64,000 nt of DNA from Chytriomyces cf. hyalinus JEL632. Its lineage: Eukaryota; Chytridiomycota; Chytridiomycetes; Chytridiales; Chytriomycetaceae. The notes under the pieces are model-generated. The model had not been told where the DNA came from and did not search any database. It saw only the letters and a list, made by a program, of their open reading frames with translations. The stretch covers positions 62,001-126,000 of the forward strand of contig JAIWWG010000032.1 of the NCBI GenBank assembly GCA_025435555.1, read 5' to 3'. Positions within the stretch are counted from its first letter, which is position 1, and each line of letters begins with the position of its first letter. Made by a program: the position numbers and the translations under genes. Below are positions 21,614 to 34,081 of the stretch, piece by piece.

Positions 21614-22172
21614 GAGGAGATGTCCAGAGTCAAAGATCGTTTGCTGCAGATGTGAAACAAAAATAAACAGACTCCAAAATGCGGGTCAATCAACCGCTTG
21701 TTCCGACAACAGCGGCAGTCCCCATCCGCATGACGGCAACAGCTACAACGGTGAAACACCACTTGTTGAATAAGGGTAAGGATAGCCTGAACAGTCTAGC
21801 GCTTCCGCTGATTCGATCCTTCGACGCAGGCCATCCAGCCATAACATCCTAAAATAGCTCGCTCTTGCCATCAAAGCTACATCCATTGGGCATGTCTGTA
21901 TCAGTTAAATCGAAGCAACAGCGATACCTTTGTGAATCAATGAATCATCAAACGCGCAACGGCAAAACCGACACTCGAAGTCAACGATAATCATGAATCG
22001 AACTGAAATCCTCAACTGCTGCAGTGTCGTATCTATCGTGCAACTTTGAAGGAGAGCATCGGGAAGTTTTTGGAGGCACGGCTGTGGCCCTTTAAAATTC
22101 GAACGTGTCAACGAAGGATTTAAACCGTCCGAACTTTCAAGCACCCCGCTTTTTTTCTTTATCAAAGCAAAG
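21614..22172. other. Region upstream of the membrane/Ser-Pro-rich gene
   Basis: Holds a 57-codon frame at 21679-21852 (MRVNQPLVPTTAAVPIRM...) with a strong donor-like GTAAGG in it, of no known family, and otherwise no readable gene. The last 50 bases before 22173 contain a T-rich run that may be the promoter or leader of the next gene. Confidence 0.3.
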
Positions 22173-24813
22173 ATGGACTACGAAGTCACGTTCATCATCT
22201 TGGCCATCGCCGCACTCACCGTCGGCACCATCGCCACCTACGGATACGCACTCGACGTGAGACATACCCCACCACATCCTATTCCATGTTGCTATGATGT
22301 CGGATTGGATCACTGGATCACAACTTTTCAAGAGCGACACGCCCTCACTGGGGTCTCTGTGTACATGCCACGTATCGTTAGCTTTCTGAAAGCTACGAGA
22401 GACTGCGGCTGAGATCTTCTATACCACGGGACTGGATTTACCCCACTTCTTTGTTTTGCTTGTTTGCATTTTGATTGGCATCCACTCCCTCCCCCCACTC
22501 CCTCCCCCCACGCCCTCTCCTCTTCACACCTTTTCAATTCGTCTTTCTTCAGCTTGTTGTTGTGGTGTATTAACAAACACTCTCACTTTCATCCAAACAG
22601 ATTATCACTGCCGTTTCTCTCACCGCGGTCGTTTTCGTCGTTTGGCACTTGCACCACAACACTGCTCAAGACCTAAGCATCCAAAAAATGGAAATGCATG
22701 AACAACGCAAACTGATCAAGACATTGTCAGCTGAGGCCAAGTGGACCAGAAACAAGCTGGAACAACAAATCGCTCACTGCGAACAAACGCACCAACTCAC
22801 CCAAGCCGAACATGCCCATCTTCTTGAAACACTGAGAAGTCAACGAGACACCGCTCGTGCGGAATCCACGACGGCAAGACGCGTGAGTTTCTTTTTGTTT
22901 TATTTTGATTTCTTGACAGTTTCACTGATCAAGTAAATTACACACAGCTTCTTCGCCGTGGTCCAATCGCGTCGACTTCGTTCAAGGGTTCAAAGAAAGA
23001 GCCGCCAATGGAGCGTGCTGCACGTTCAAGCCATTGCCGACGATTGTGGCCGTTTCTGCTGCAGTGTTAACTGATTTCGTTAGCCGTGCTCTGGCAGTCA
23101 CAATCGCTGTCACTGCTTCGTCTCTAAATTCATCCGCAACACCCGCCGCCGCCACCGCACAATCAGCATCTGCCGATATTGCTGTTGCCGCTGAATCCTC
23201 GTCCTCCGCTGCTCCTTCACCATCGGCTGCTTCTGCTTGCACACTGTCGCCGCTGCTGCCAAAGTCGACTGCCCCCGCACCAACCATCGCGTCCAACCAT
23301 GCTCAGATTGGGAACCCACATTCCGACAAGTCCATTCCTGTCTGCCAAATCGCCGGCCCCTCCACTGTCAAAGCAGCGCAGTCGTTAAAGTCGGCCAGCC
23401 CCCTTTCTGCCAAGTCCACCGTTTCTGCCACCAAACCATCGCTGCCACCCACCTTGCCGCCATCACCGAAGTTGGTTGAAAGTCCTGCCGCAACGTCCAA
23501 CCGCCCAGTTACGCCTGTCAAGATGCCCCAAGCCGCCGAGGTCCATGATCCAATTAGTCAAGAGTCGGTGGCTTCGGTGCCACCTGCAGTTCCGTCGCTG
23601 CCAGTTCCAACGCTCGCCAGTCCTTCCTCCACCGTCAAACAAGGCCAATCATCAAAGTTTGCCAGCCCGCTTTCTGCCAAGTCCACCGGTAGTACTACCA
23701 AAACATCTCCGTCACCAAAGTCGGCCCACCCGGGCTCCGCCACTTCCAGTCAACCCATGTCTGCGAGTGTCTCCGTTGCCACCCTGCCGCCATCATCGAA
23801 GCCGGTTGAAACTCCTGCTGCAAGGTCCAACCCAGCCAGTCCTGTCCAGATGCCCGAAGCGCGCCAAGGTCCATGATCCCATCAGTCACGAATCGGTGGT
23901 TTCAGTGCCAGCTGCAGTTCCGTCGCTACCAGTTCCAACGCCAGCCAGTCCAGATTCGACCACCGTAAGCCCGCCATGTGTTGATGCGAACGACCATGCT
24001 GCCGAAGAAGTCGCTGTAGTCATTAATCAGCCTTTGGCGGCCGAAGAGCCAACTCCAGTCATTGTATTGGTGCCATTCCCAGTGCCGAGCGTTTCAACAG
24101 CAGCCACCAAGCATCATTCTGCTGCACATGGTCTTGTGGGTCCTTCGAAATCGTCATTGTCAGGCGACGCAGATGTTATCAACAAATGGTGCATTGCCAC
24201 AGCAAGCGCAATTCCATTGCCACCGCCGGACAAGGAAGAAGCCTATTTCTTTGCTGCCGAACAAAATTCCCGGCACAAAAGACGGTCTAGGCTGCACCAG
24301 TCGACGCCAAAGCCCCAGTCCAGCCAGTCGGATTCCAACCAATCCAGCGAAAACGGTCCTACGTTGTCACTAAATCACCAACAATCAAGCGTGCGGATCA
24401 GGGACTGCAAGAGGCGAAGTTGAATCGACAACAGCTGATGCCGAAACGGCGGAAGGTCGAGGAACAGCCGAAGGCGACTTCTGTGCCGAAGGAGCCAAAA
24501 GAGAAATGCGCAGAGGTGGAGACGATTGTGGAGCAGCCGGCGATGGAAGGAAAACCGCTACGGCGTCGAAAAGCGCGGATCGCACGACTGGTAAAGTTTA
24601 TTACTTTTTATATTTTTGTTTATAAATAACACTCCGTTTTTGCTTTAGGACGACAAATCGAAAATGCATATCGTCGAATGGGTCGTAAAGATACGCTCGG
24701 GGCTGAATAGGGCCGTCAATCCCGTCAAAAAATACCGAGATATAGGGGCATATTTCGCGAGAACAGGAAACCTCTCAATCGATAAAATCGAAGCGGACTA
24801 TCGGGTGTTGTAA
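22173..24813 (+). CDS. Two-pass membrane, coiled-coil and Ser/Pro-rich protein (model uncertain)
   Basis: Exon 1 (22173-22256) encodes a membrane span (MDYEVTFIILAIAALTVG). After a long C-rich intron, exon 2 (from about 22603) encodes a second span (ITAVSLTAVVFVVWHL) and a coiled coil (QRKLIKTLSAEAKWTRNKLEQ). The continuing exon reads FKERAANGACCTFKPLP, LTDFVSRALAVTIAVTA, then a long Ser/Pro/Ala region, PPPDKEEAYFFAAEQ, a basic segment (PKRRKVEEQPK) and, after an intron at about 24594, a final exon ending IDKIEADYRVL. Joins from exon 2 onward are uncertain: one acceptor choice gives an early stop near 23068, and the Ser/Pro part changes frame near 23860 and again near 24300. It could be two genes or a decaying one. 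Family unknown. Confidence 0.45.
23515..23960 (+). repeat. Imperfect tandem repeat in the Ser/Pro-rich region
   Basis: The block PVKMPQAAEVHDPISQESV, followed by VPSLPVPTLASP, starts at about 23515 and recurs from about 23845 as PVQMPEA, then VHDPISHESVV and VPSLPVPTPASP, a period of roughly 330 bases. The second unit carries one extra base in the MPEA region, which shifts the frame relative to the first. Internal shorter repeats (SPLSAKST) add to the low complexity. Confidence 0.6.
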
Positions 24814-25180
24814 GACATTGGGTTTGTGCAGAGCAGGTTTGAAGCCGAAGAGCTGGAGCCGCGTGTTTTGAACGCCCTTCCCGAATTTTTCTTTTCGAAT
24901 ACTGATACTTTTATTTATATTTATTTAATTTATAATAAACTCTGTCGCCCTTTGAATACTATTGGCGCTGGCGGTGCACCAGTAGTCGCGCTCGAGTCAA
25001 AAGGCCGATGGGCGACTGTGCATACGAGTCGCAGTGTGCACATACACTGTTTGAGGTAACATTGTGAAGTATGCAGTGGGTGGTGCATCGGTTGTCGAAT
25101 CTGAGTGAAGTCCACGTCCGAATCGTTTTTATGAGTTCTGATTTTATCGTAAATAAATATTAAATTAAGCAAACACAAGC
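24814..25180. other. Intergenic, AT-rich with a recurrent promoter-like element
   Basis: No gene seen. At 25139-25157 the 19-mer TGATTTTATCGTAAATAAA is identical to 3995-4013, where it precedes the CMC2-like gene in the other orientation. A TTTATATTTATTTAATTTATAATAAA run lies near 24910-24940 and may be the 3' end of the previous gene. Confidence 0.4.
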
Positions 25181-25955
25181 ATGCTCGCAACAAGCAAACC
25201 CATTGCCTCAAGCGGACACACATCAAGACGCGCAAAGATGGAGCATATCCTGCAACAAAGCCTGAAAGTCATTCTCGAAAAGTGGAGGTGCGGCATTGAC
25301 GGGCGTCCCATTCCATCGATCGATACTCAATCACCCAAAACAGCCTCGAGAAACTGGCAGCCCGCATCTGCCGTTTGACGAGAGAGGCGACGAGCTGGAA
25401 GTAGTCCACTCCGATACTGCGGCGTTTATCCGGGACGCTGTGAAGGTTGTTTAGTTGCAACAAGCTTTGGAAGAAATGAGTTTTGGCTGAATCGGATTCC
25501 ATCATCCAGGAAGAACTGGATCTGATGCTCGAAAACCGAAATGTGCTTGCAAAACTGGATGCGCTGGACGATCTTCTCGCAAACAACTGTAGACTCGTAC
25601 GTGCGGACATGCCCCTTGCGCAACATGCTGTGCGACTGAAGATGTTTTTTCGACAGATTGACTCTGCGTCCGAACTGATCCCCGAAAAAGATTTGCACGC
25701 GTGAATAGAGCCGGAGGATTTGATGCGCGGTCGAGTCATGGTGTTGAAACGGGTGAAAAAAGCACAGCTGCTGAGGGAGGCTGAGCTGGTGAGTCGTATC
25801 GAAGCAGTTTTCTTCTGTTGCATGGAGTTACAACCGGATCTCTTCCAGATGGACACTGAGAACCAAGCAGAAACGGTCGAGTTTCGCGACATCGCGACAA
25901 CAACCGCGTCCCTCAAATCGCAGGTAATCGCGCATATCAGCACTGAAACTTCGTA
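25181..25955 (+). pseudogene. Decayed coiled-coil gene with in-frame stops
   Basis: From ATG 25181 (MLATSKPIASSGHTSRRAK) the sequence stays protein-like to a stop at 25953-25955 but switches frame at least once and carries stops inside good coding stretches: FIRDAVKVV, stop, LQQALEEMSFG, stop; then in another frame IIQEELDLMLENRNVLAKL, DDLLANNCRLVRADM, SELIPEKDLHA, stop (25702-25704), IEPEDLMRGRVMVLKRV and SLKSQVIAHIS. Heptad Leu/Ile spacing suggests a coiled coil. The stops could all come from single C-to-T changes in Gln or Arg codons. I do not recognise the parent family. Confidence 0.45.
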
Positions 25956-26123
25956 AAGAATAAAGAATAAATCTCGCTCAATCCAAGAAGTATCTGTTTG
26001 CCGGACAGAAATGGAAATGGAAATGGATGGAAAGAAATATAAAATATATTCAAGTGCTTGGGCTCAAAAGCCACCAACGAATCAGATCGCACCAACACAA
26101 AAATAATAATAAAAAAACCAACA

Positions 26124-29023
26124 ATGCTGCGAGATCGCTTCTCGTTCTTGTTTGCCCTTCTTCTCGTGCTGCTGTGCTGCCTCTCAGTGTCCGCTGATGC
26201 CGCAAGCGAAGACCTTCCACCGGGATACGCGCCAAGTGCATCGAACGTGGCTGGGGGTGAGTCCCAACTACTCCCATACAAGAGACAGTGCTTCTAAATA
26301 ACTGCCTGCCTCTGCCCGCAGAGAAATTCGAGTTCCAAAGCGACAACAAGAAAGTCCTCAACATTGTCATCAACTCCCTTTACAAATCAAAGGACATCTT
26401 TTTGCGCGAACTTGTATCGGTGAGCTTCTCCATATTTTGATCATATACTTCAATGCGGAGTCAGTGAGTTGCAAATGCTGAGCGAGTCGTATTTATGAAC
26501 AGAACTCGGCCGATGCCATCGACAAGATCCGATTCCAATCTCTGACAAAACCCGATATTCTGGGTATGCATCGCGCATTTATACAAATGAATGCTTGTAT
26601 TTTCAAACTCACTATTCTCTTATAGGCGAGACCACGGACCTGGCAATTAAAATCGTGGCTGACAAGGAGCGCAAGCTTCTCATCATCAGCGACACGGGCA
26701 TTGGAATGGTACTCCCTCTTTCTATTCGCACAATGCTTGCAAGTAACTCAACGGTTCTCGTACATCCAGACTGCTGAGGAGCTGAAAAAGAATCTCGGAA
26801 CAATTGCACGCTCTGGAACTTCTGAATTTGTCTCCCTCTTGAACGACAAAAATGCCGACTTGAACATGATTGGTGGGTGCTCTCATCAGTCAAGAATTCA
26901 AAAAGTGCTCATTCTGACATGTCCAAAAAGGTCAATTTGGTGTCGGTTTCTACTCTGTCTTTCTCGTTTGCGATCGCGTCACTGTGGCTTCGAAAAACAA
27001 CAACTCTACAAAACAATACATTTGGGAGTCAACTTCTGAGAACGATTTCACCATTGGCGAAGACCCACGCGGAAACACGCTTGGCCGCGGAACTGAAATT
27101 ACTCTCCACATTAAAGATGACGCCCTGGAATTCCTTGAGGAACATAAACTGGGAGAGCTGATTGAGAAATGTGAGTGTCTGCAGAAATATTGGGGGCCTT
27201 GCAAAACCCCAATTTCTAAATTCCATATTTTGCATCAGACTCCGAGTACATTACCTTCCCCATCTACCTCTGGAAATCTAAAACTGAAACTGTGGATGTC
27301 GACTCGGATGACAGTACCGAAGACTCTGAAGTCGAAGACGTGACTCCAAAGACGCCCAAAACTGAAACCCGCACTTTCCACGCTTGGCAAAAAATGAACA
27401 AGAACAAGCCTATTTGGGCTCGCGCTCCGGCTGAACTGTCGAGCGAAGATTACAAGGAGTTTTACAAGGCCTTCAGCAAGGACTATGATGACCCCATGGG
27501 ATGGACTCACTTTAAGGCCGAGGGAGACAATGACTTCAAATCCATCTTGTTTATTCCCAAGAGAGCTCCTTCCAACTTTTTACAAAAGTTGGAGACGAAC
27601 GTTCGAAACATTAAGTTGTTTGTGCGAAGGGTGTTCATTACGGACGATACTGTTGAGTAATTCATTATTCCATCTCATGTGCGCAAGACTTATCAGTCGT
27701 GGTAAATAGGAACTATTCCCATCATGGTTATCCTTTATCACCGGTTTGGTTGACAGCGACGATTTGCCACTAAACGTTTCTCGTGAGACTTTGCAAAAGC
27801 ACACCCTGCTGAAGAGCATTAAGAAAAAGATGATTGCCAAGGTAAAAGGCTTCATTTGATTTTCCAATGTGACCTAAGCACCCTCACTGTATTCAAGGCT
27901 ATCGAAATGATTCGCTCCATTGCCAATGATGAGTCCAAATCTGCTGAGTTTTTCAAACAGTTTGGAGTCGCCATCAAGCTCGGAGTTGTCAGTGACGCCA
28001 AGAACAAGGACAAGCTTACTAAAATTCTTCGCTTCCACTCGTCTCACTCTGACGAACTGACAACTCTGGCGGACTACAAAAAGAGAATGAAGAACAAGCA
28101 GCCGCAGATCTACTACATTACTGGTGCCAACCTGGTTAGTTTCCTGTTCAAGTTGCCCTTAAATCCATGTTTAATTTTGGACCTCTCCAGAACACTGTCA
28201 AAAACTCTCCAGTTGTTGAAGTGCCACTTGCGCGCGGTTACGAAGTCCTCTACATGGTGCGCGTTTTTGTGAGACAATATTCAACAAGTTTTGATGGCAT
28301 TTTTTTAGGTTGACCCAATGGATGAATACCTACTGCAACAAGCACTCAGCGAATTTGACGGAACACCACTGCAGTCCCTTTCAAAGAGTGGTCTTCTTTA
28401 CGGCGACGAAGGCTCCGACGAAGATGAATCCATCAAGGACAAGTTTGCAGACTTGAGCGAATGGCTGCAGAGTACGCTGTCTGAATACGTTGAAGCCGTA
28501 TCCGTGTCCACGCGTCTCTCAAAGTCCCCCACCGCAGTCATTGCAAACAAAATGGGTCTTTCTGGAAACATGGAAAAAATCATGAGCGCACAAGCACTTC
28601 AGACTGGTGAAAACCACATGCTCAAGTACTACCAGTCTTTGAAAAAGACACTTGAAATCAACCCGTACCACCCTGTCATCAAGGCTCTCGCGGAAAAGAT
28701 TGAGAAACCGGATAATGAGGAAGAACTGAAACAGCTTGCCGTTGTTTTGTACGAAAGCGCGTTGATTCGGTCTGGATTTGAGTTGACGGACGCGCACGGA
28801 TTTGTTGGCCGAATTGAGCAGATTCTGAGAGGGTCGTTGGGGGTCTCATCGGATGCGGAGGCCGAGTACACTGTTGTGCCTGCAAAAGAGCGCGAGGACG
28901 GAGATGATAAGAAGAAGGGCGACTCTGCCGACGCTGAGGATGTCGAGCATGATGAGTGAGTGTTTTGTTTATTTGAGAAATACGCGTTCGAAAGGCTCAC
29001 CATTTGAATTCATCAGATTGTAA
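26124..29023 (+). CDS. HSP90B1: ER-resident HSP90 (GRP94/endoplasmin)
   Basis: A signal peptide ([21 protein letters not shown]) is followed by the HSP90 ATPase domain: [50 protein letters not shown], an acidic linker ([12 protein letters not shown]), then the middle domain ([32 protein letters not shown]) and the C-terminal dimerisation domain. At least ten exons join in phase. The last intron starts GTGAGTG at 28956; splicing turns HDE plus stop into HDEL (stop at 29021-29023), the ER-retention signal. One donor inside the middle domain appears to be GTTGAG (about 27651), unusual but needed to give ITDDTELFPSW. The protein folds secretory clients in the ER lumen. Confidence 0.93.
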
Positions 29024-29204
29024 GTGCAGTTCAACGGGATTCGGTTTTCAAAATAAAGATGGATGGTCATGTTGATGGTTTATTGCTGCTATTTTGAAAG
29101 TATGTGACTCTCCTGCAGAGCAGTCGTCAAAGGCGAGAAAGATAGGCCGTCACAGATAAAACCAAAATTTATTGTTTTTGTACATTTCCTTGAAGACGCG
29201 CCTG

Positions 29205-30272
29205 TCAGACTTCGTCGAGTTCATTCTGCAACTCCTTCTCCCAGTCTGCACCAAAAGATTCCGTCGAAGCATACTCTTCATCCCCAAGCACCGCATCTTC
29301 AAGAGAGTCCGGGATATCAATCCCACCACTGCTCAGGCCAGCAGAACCAGAAAGGCCTGTGTCTGCGACAGAAAAGCTTTCGACAGAGTTTGCCTGCGCC
29401 ATGCTCGATGAGGAGGACGATACCCCCTCCAATTGTGTCTTTACGGATACACTGATTGATTCGGCTGGTAAATTCGCCGATGCTAAAGATTCTGAAGCAT
29501 TCACAACGCTTGATGGCTGCTGGTTTAAAAGCATACTAGACTGCTGCAGCCGCGTGACTCTGTAGAAATAATTTTGCCAAAATCGGTCGTCCTTGATTTG
29601 TTTGGGCACTAATTCGAAGCGCATTTGTTCGAGCTGCTTGTCAATTTGAAGAATCGCCTGTATTCGGACAAGTGGGACCGTGTTGGCAAGATGCAAAGAG
29701 TGCCACATTGTAACTCACCAGGGCGGTGGGAAGATACTTTGGCATGTCGAAGACAAAGTCGGTTCCGTCTGGCGGACTGACTAAAAAGTTCCTCTTGTCC
29801 TGTGTCCTTTGGATGATGAGTAATCTGAGTGGGAAAAGAACAAACAACCCACCGCCGATAAAGCGAGAATCTGCGTTCGCAGGTTGTCTGCATCGACACC
29901 ATTCTCGGCGCATTCCCATGGAAGGGACTGAGTCTGGTTGGCCGGTGCATGGGCAGGCGGAAGAGCCACGATTGGGGAGGTATCATCTCCATCTGCATCA
30001 CCAGCCTGCTGCCTACCTCTCACACCCATCCTGCTGAGTCCCTCCTGCACTCCAGCTGGAATAGGAATGCTCATCTTTGCTAGAACGGCCTTTGCGTCGA
30101 GCTTGACAATGTTGGTCTCTTCGACATCGCCCATTTTGCGCTTAGCTTCGACGGTAATGCGGTGCTGGGTCTCGAGATCGGCAGCGGCTTTGCGGGCTGA
30201 CTCTTCGATGGTTGTGGCGGCTTTGGCCACTGTGTCGGCAACGCTTGTTGCAAACTTTGTGAAGCTCCACAT
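29205..30272 (-). CDS. SYAP1: SYAP1-like BSD-domain protein
   Basis: Three exons read leftwards from ATG 30272. The BSD domain has FVFDMPKYLPTAL, LEQMRFELVPKQIKDDRFW and QNYFYRV, and the preceding ILALSADKRNFL is formed exactly by splicing a 53-nt intron. The C-terminus carries the SYAP1-type ADWEKELQNEL motif. SYAP1 proteins act in membrane-proximal signalling (AKT/TORC2 in animals); fungal roles are poorly known. The N-terminal helix-rich part (VADTVAKAATTIEESARKAA) is amphipathic. The middle is Ser/Gln-rich. Stop at 29205, convergent with HSP90. Confidence 0.85.
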
Positions 30273-30466
30273 GTTGGCAAATTTATGACTTTCATGGATT
30301 GGTACACCTGCATCCAATGGAGAGAGATACACAAGCCTCATCAAGTGAATGAGCTGGCTGGGCCATACACCGCCTCGTCCGATTGTCCCGAGAATTTTAG
30401 GTGCAGAAACCGGATGAGTGAAAATCTACATAAAACAACTGACAATTCAGCCGCTTACTCCTCAAC

Positions 30467-33400
30467 ATGAATAACGAGGACCTGCACAGGCTCGCGAAAG
30501 ACTTTCGCCACTTGCGCCTTGACATGATCGAACGCTCGAACCAAATTCTTTCCGCCTTCGAAACTGCCTTGAAGCAGTCCCTCACAAAACCGCCCTCGAG
30601 CGAGCACATGAATTACTTGGACTTTGGGATCCGAATCACGGAATGAGACTACGTTGTGAGCATCGATGCCGCTCAGGCACCCTCGCAGCCGTCTTTGTTT
30701 TTTGAAGGGGAAAAAACGACTCGCTGCCAGGAGCGTAGCGGCGTCTCAGCAGACGGATCTAAACTACGGAGGAACACCAGCCATTTCACGTTCGAATACA
30801 AAAATAATGCTGGAACCGATCCATCGCTCGTTGACAGCGACAAGGAAAATGTTTGTCCGAACCAGTTCCATGCTTTCGCGCAATGAGAGCCTCATTGCTG
30901 GCCACCAATCACCACCAACGCGTGTACAAGAAATTACAGCAGTGATTCAACCCGAAAAGACAGACTTGGCAATGTCCCCACCAGCGCTGCCTCTTCCAAG
31001 ATTCCAACAAGGCGAACCGCAAAAACAATTCGTTGCAAATGCCTTGGCCGCTTTGAAACCTCAACATGCCATTGTCAATGAACGAAACTCAGCATTCAAC
31101 TCCTTCTCGTCTATGGATTCTTCGCACACGACCCCGTCGCTCTTCGCCAGAAAGGCACCAGTCCAAATTGGGCACGAGTCTTCCACGGCGTTGATCAAGT
31201 CCCATTCATCAACGTTTGAGCAAGAACCCAGTATTTCAGTTGCCATCGATTTTGGAAATTACGCAGTGCCAAGGTACCTTCGATCTGCAACATCATCCTT
31301 GAAAGCAAACGCGTCGGTAGATTCAATCGATCCTGTTCCTACAACTTCATCTTTGCTTGCGACTCCAAAATCTGAAGTCATTTATCAGCAATTTGCTCCC
31401 TCTTTGTCCCGCAAAAGAAGCAGTATTCCCTTCCAGCCGCCTCTGCCTCTACTGCAAAAACGCATGTCTGGCGACACTCAACCAACAGCTGCATCGGTGA
31501 ATTCAGCTCCTAAATCTGAAGCCTTCCAACATCCTCTCGGTAGTACCGTGTCCCGTAGAAGGAGGAGCAGTCTTCCGTTCCATTGCGCCGGAGCAGTTCT
31601 GAACACAGTCATCCGGATGCAATTTCATTGAATACGACCCCCAAGTCTGCAATCGTCCATCATTTTGCCGACCCTTCCATATCCCGCACTAGAAGAAGAA
31701 GCAGCGTTCCGTTCCAACCGCCGCCGCTTTCATCGCAGAAAGGCTTTTTTGGCGAAGCTCACAAAAATAATAGTAGTACGACACAAACTTCGCTGGTTTA
31801 CTCTACGGGTCTCATTCTGCGAGACAGCGACATGTTCAAGAAGATCCGAAAACGATATCTCCAAATTTCGTCGAACAGTTTTTCTTGTTCCCCGTGCGTG
31901 ATCGCAAAGGCAGGCGCATTGGACTCGTATCTTTATCGGCTTTTGGAAACATCCACGCAAGGTTTTACGTGAATGGCATTCATCCCCGCTTAGTGTTTTC
32001 AAACATGTGGGATCTGTTGATGGGATGTAAGATACATTACAGTTACTGTTAGTGGTGTGTGCTCAATTATATTGAGTGTCCCTTTTTTGCAGTCATCATG
32101 TTTCTGCTTCTCTGGATCATTCCGTTCGTTGCCGCGTACGACCCTGTCTTTGAATTTTGCAACGTCAATCTGCTGGCAATATCCATTTCCGTCATATTTC
32201 TTTGCGATTCCGTCGTTTCGCTGATAACTCCTGAGCTGGTGAACGGAGACTTTACCTTCGACCTGAGTGAATACGAGAAAGCGCGACCCACACTACCGGT
32301 GTGGTTACATTACTGGCTACGAACTAAGTTCCTCATCAATTTACTGTCGATGGTGAGTTTCTATGCAGATACCTATTTCCATCTTCTTCAAAGACCAATT
32401 GCACACTGAATACTTTCTATTTCCATGTCTCATCCGCGGCTTTAAGTTGTGCAGTCACTTTCCGTTTCAAGCGTTATACCCCTCACTAGTGGAATCTTTT
32501 TGTTTATTCCCTGTAACGCTTGTGCAATCTTTATGATGGGTCGTATGGCGGGTTTTGTCGGATGGAGTTCCATGTCGCCATTGGTGGATTCTGCAACCCT
32601 GCTTGAAACGTATATTTGGATTTTACAAGGTATATTCATCTCCTTGTATCAGGATATTTCTGTACAGTAACTGCTGTTCAAACAGGCTGTCGGAAAGATG
32701 TTTCCGACTTCGTTCAAGTAAGACTTCTGTCTTTTCTTCAAAATTCCAATAACGAATGTTACTGAGGCTGTTTACCATACCACAGCCCATGGACACCATG
32801 GGAATAGATTGCTTCATTAGTATACATCATGTCTGCCGCTGTTGTGGTGAGTTATCAACGAAACTCGGCCTTGGATAACGCGTTGTCTCAGTATTCGCTC
32901 GCATATGATGGTTTTCGCAGTACGTAGCATTCCTTGGAGCCATATCTTCTGCAGTGATAGCATTGAATCCATCTGGCCGTTTGTTTGATCAGAAAGTTGG
33001 AGAGCTTCGCGATTACATTCGTTCGAAAGATTTGAGCAAAGAAAGCGAGGCTCGACTCCTCACATACTACGAAACGCGATACCGTGGCAAATACTTTGAA
33101 GAAGATGCGCTGCTTTCAGACTTGAACGACTCGTTGAAAGCGGTTCGGGCGTTTTCTTTGAATCGCTTGAAGGAATATTTCTGACGACGCAAACTTCAAA
33201 AACAGGAAATCCTTTTACAGAATACCAGAAAACTGATAATAGATGCGCCATTCTTGAAGAGAAGCGTGGGTGATGGAAGAGACGAGTTATTTATCGGGAG
33301 GATAGCAGCCGCGTTGCTTTCGATAAACTTTATCCCTGGAGATTACGTCACAAAGCAGGGAGACTCCGGATCAGACATGTACTTTATTCTGAACGGAAAT

Positions 33401-33693
33401 GCCGAAGTGTATGTAAATGAGAAGCTTGCTGTGATTCTTTGGGCTGGCGCATATTTTGGAGGTATCAAATATGCAAAGACCATCAACCAATAGACATGTC
33501 TGAAATATGATTCCGCAGAGATTGGGCTCATTACAAAAACGCTTCGGACGGCGACAGTACAAGCCGTCTTGCCAAGTTTAATGTACCGACTGATTTCCAC
33601 AAAATACTCGACGACTTTTCCGACATGAGGTTACTAATAGAAATGCTTGCCGAGAAGAGGTCCACCGTCATGAAACTGCAGGAAGTTAAATAG
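30467..33693 (+). pseudogene. Broken HCN-like cyclic-nucleotide-gated channel gene (tandem copy 1)
   Basis: Closely parallels the intact gene at 34082-37117, exon by exon. It begins MNNEDLHRLAKDFRHL, then hits a stop at 30644-30646 where copy 2 has Gly (ITEGDY). A frame change lies near 31600 and another upstream of the FFLFPVRDRKGRR block. The segment matching S4 and the following loop (copy 2: PAIVNLAWRLDDLAG) is deleted, a TAG replaces a Gln codon after NPWTPWE in the pore exon, and about eight bases are missing near the end of the cyclic-nucleotide domain. Splice sites and the C-linker (ELRDYIRSKDLSKESEARLL) and FIPGDYVTKQGDSGSD are still well kept, so inactivation looks recent. It is a host gene. 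Confidence 0.82.
31345..31760 (+). repeat. Tandem repeat units in the N-terminal region of channel copy 1
   Basis: Three units share the pattern TPKSE, a His/Phe-rich spacer, S-x-SR-x-RRSS-x-PFQPP-PL and QK. They start near 31360, 31505 and 31630 and contain RKRSS, RRRRSS and RRRSS clusters that look like basophilic kinase sites. Copy 2 has a single related unit (PPQSETAPQK, then SRTRESS). Unit number therefore differs between the tandem genes. Confidence 0.6.
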
Positions 33694-34081
33694 GTTGCTT
33701 TTTATTGCCGCGAGACACCGGCCGTTCTCTTCTGTTTTTTTACGCGTCATTGAGGTGAATAAATCGTCACCCATTTCAAATACGACAGACAGCAGATCCT
33801 TTAACTTCAAGATCCAAGTTCTTTTTCGAAGCAGACAGAGAATTGCTTCAAAAATGGCGATTCGGCGTACACCAGAAATGGTGTTGTTTTTTGCAGATCA
33901 AACAGCAGGCGTTCCATCCAGCCTTTACACCATCACTGCGCACCCTTCTCCGCATCCCTGTTCTTGTTTTAAGAAAAGTGCGCTGTTTTCACAAGTTAAG
34001 AAGCCATAATTGCGCCCGTGACAGACTTACAGATTTGTCAAAAAAAAAACCGTCTTTGGTGGTCACACTTTTTTATCATAG
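33694..34081. other. Spacer between the tandem channel genes
   Basis: About 390 bases with no gene that I can support. It includes AT-rich stretches and a GTGAATAAATCGTCACC segment near 33755; a run of A residues precedes the copy 2 start. It is presumably the promoter of copy 2. Confidence 0.4.
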
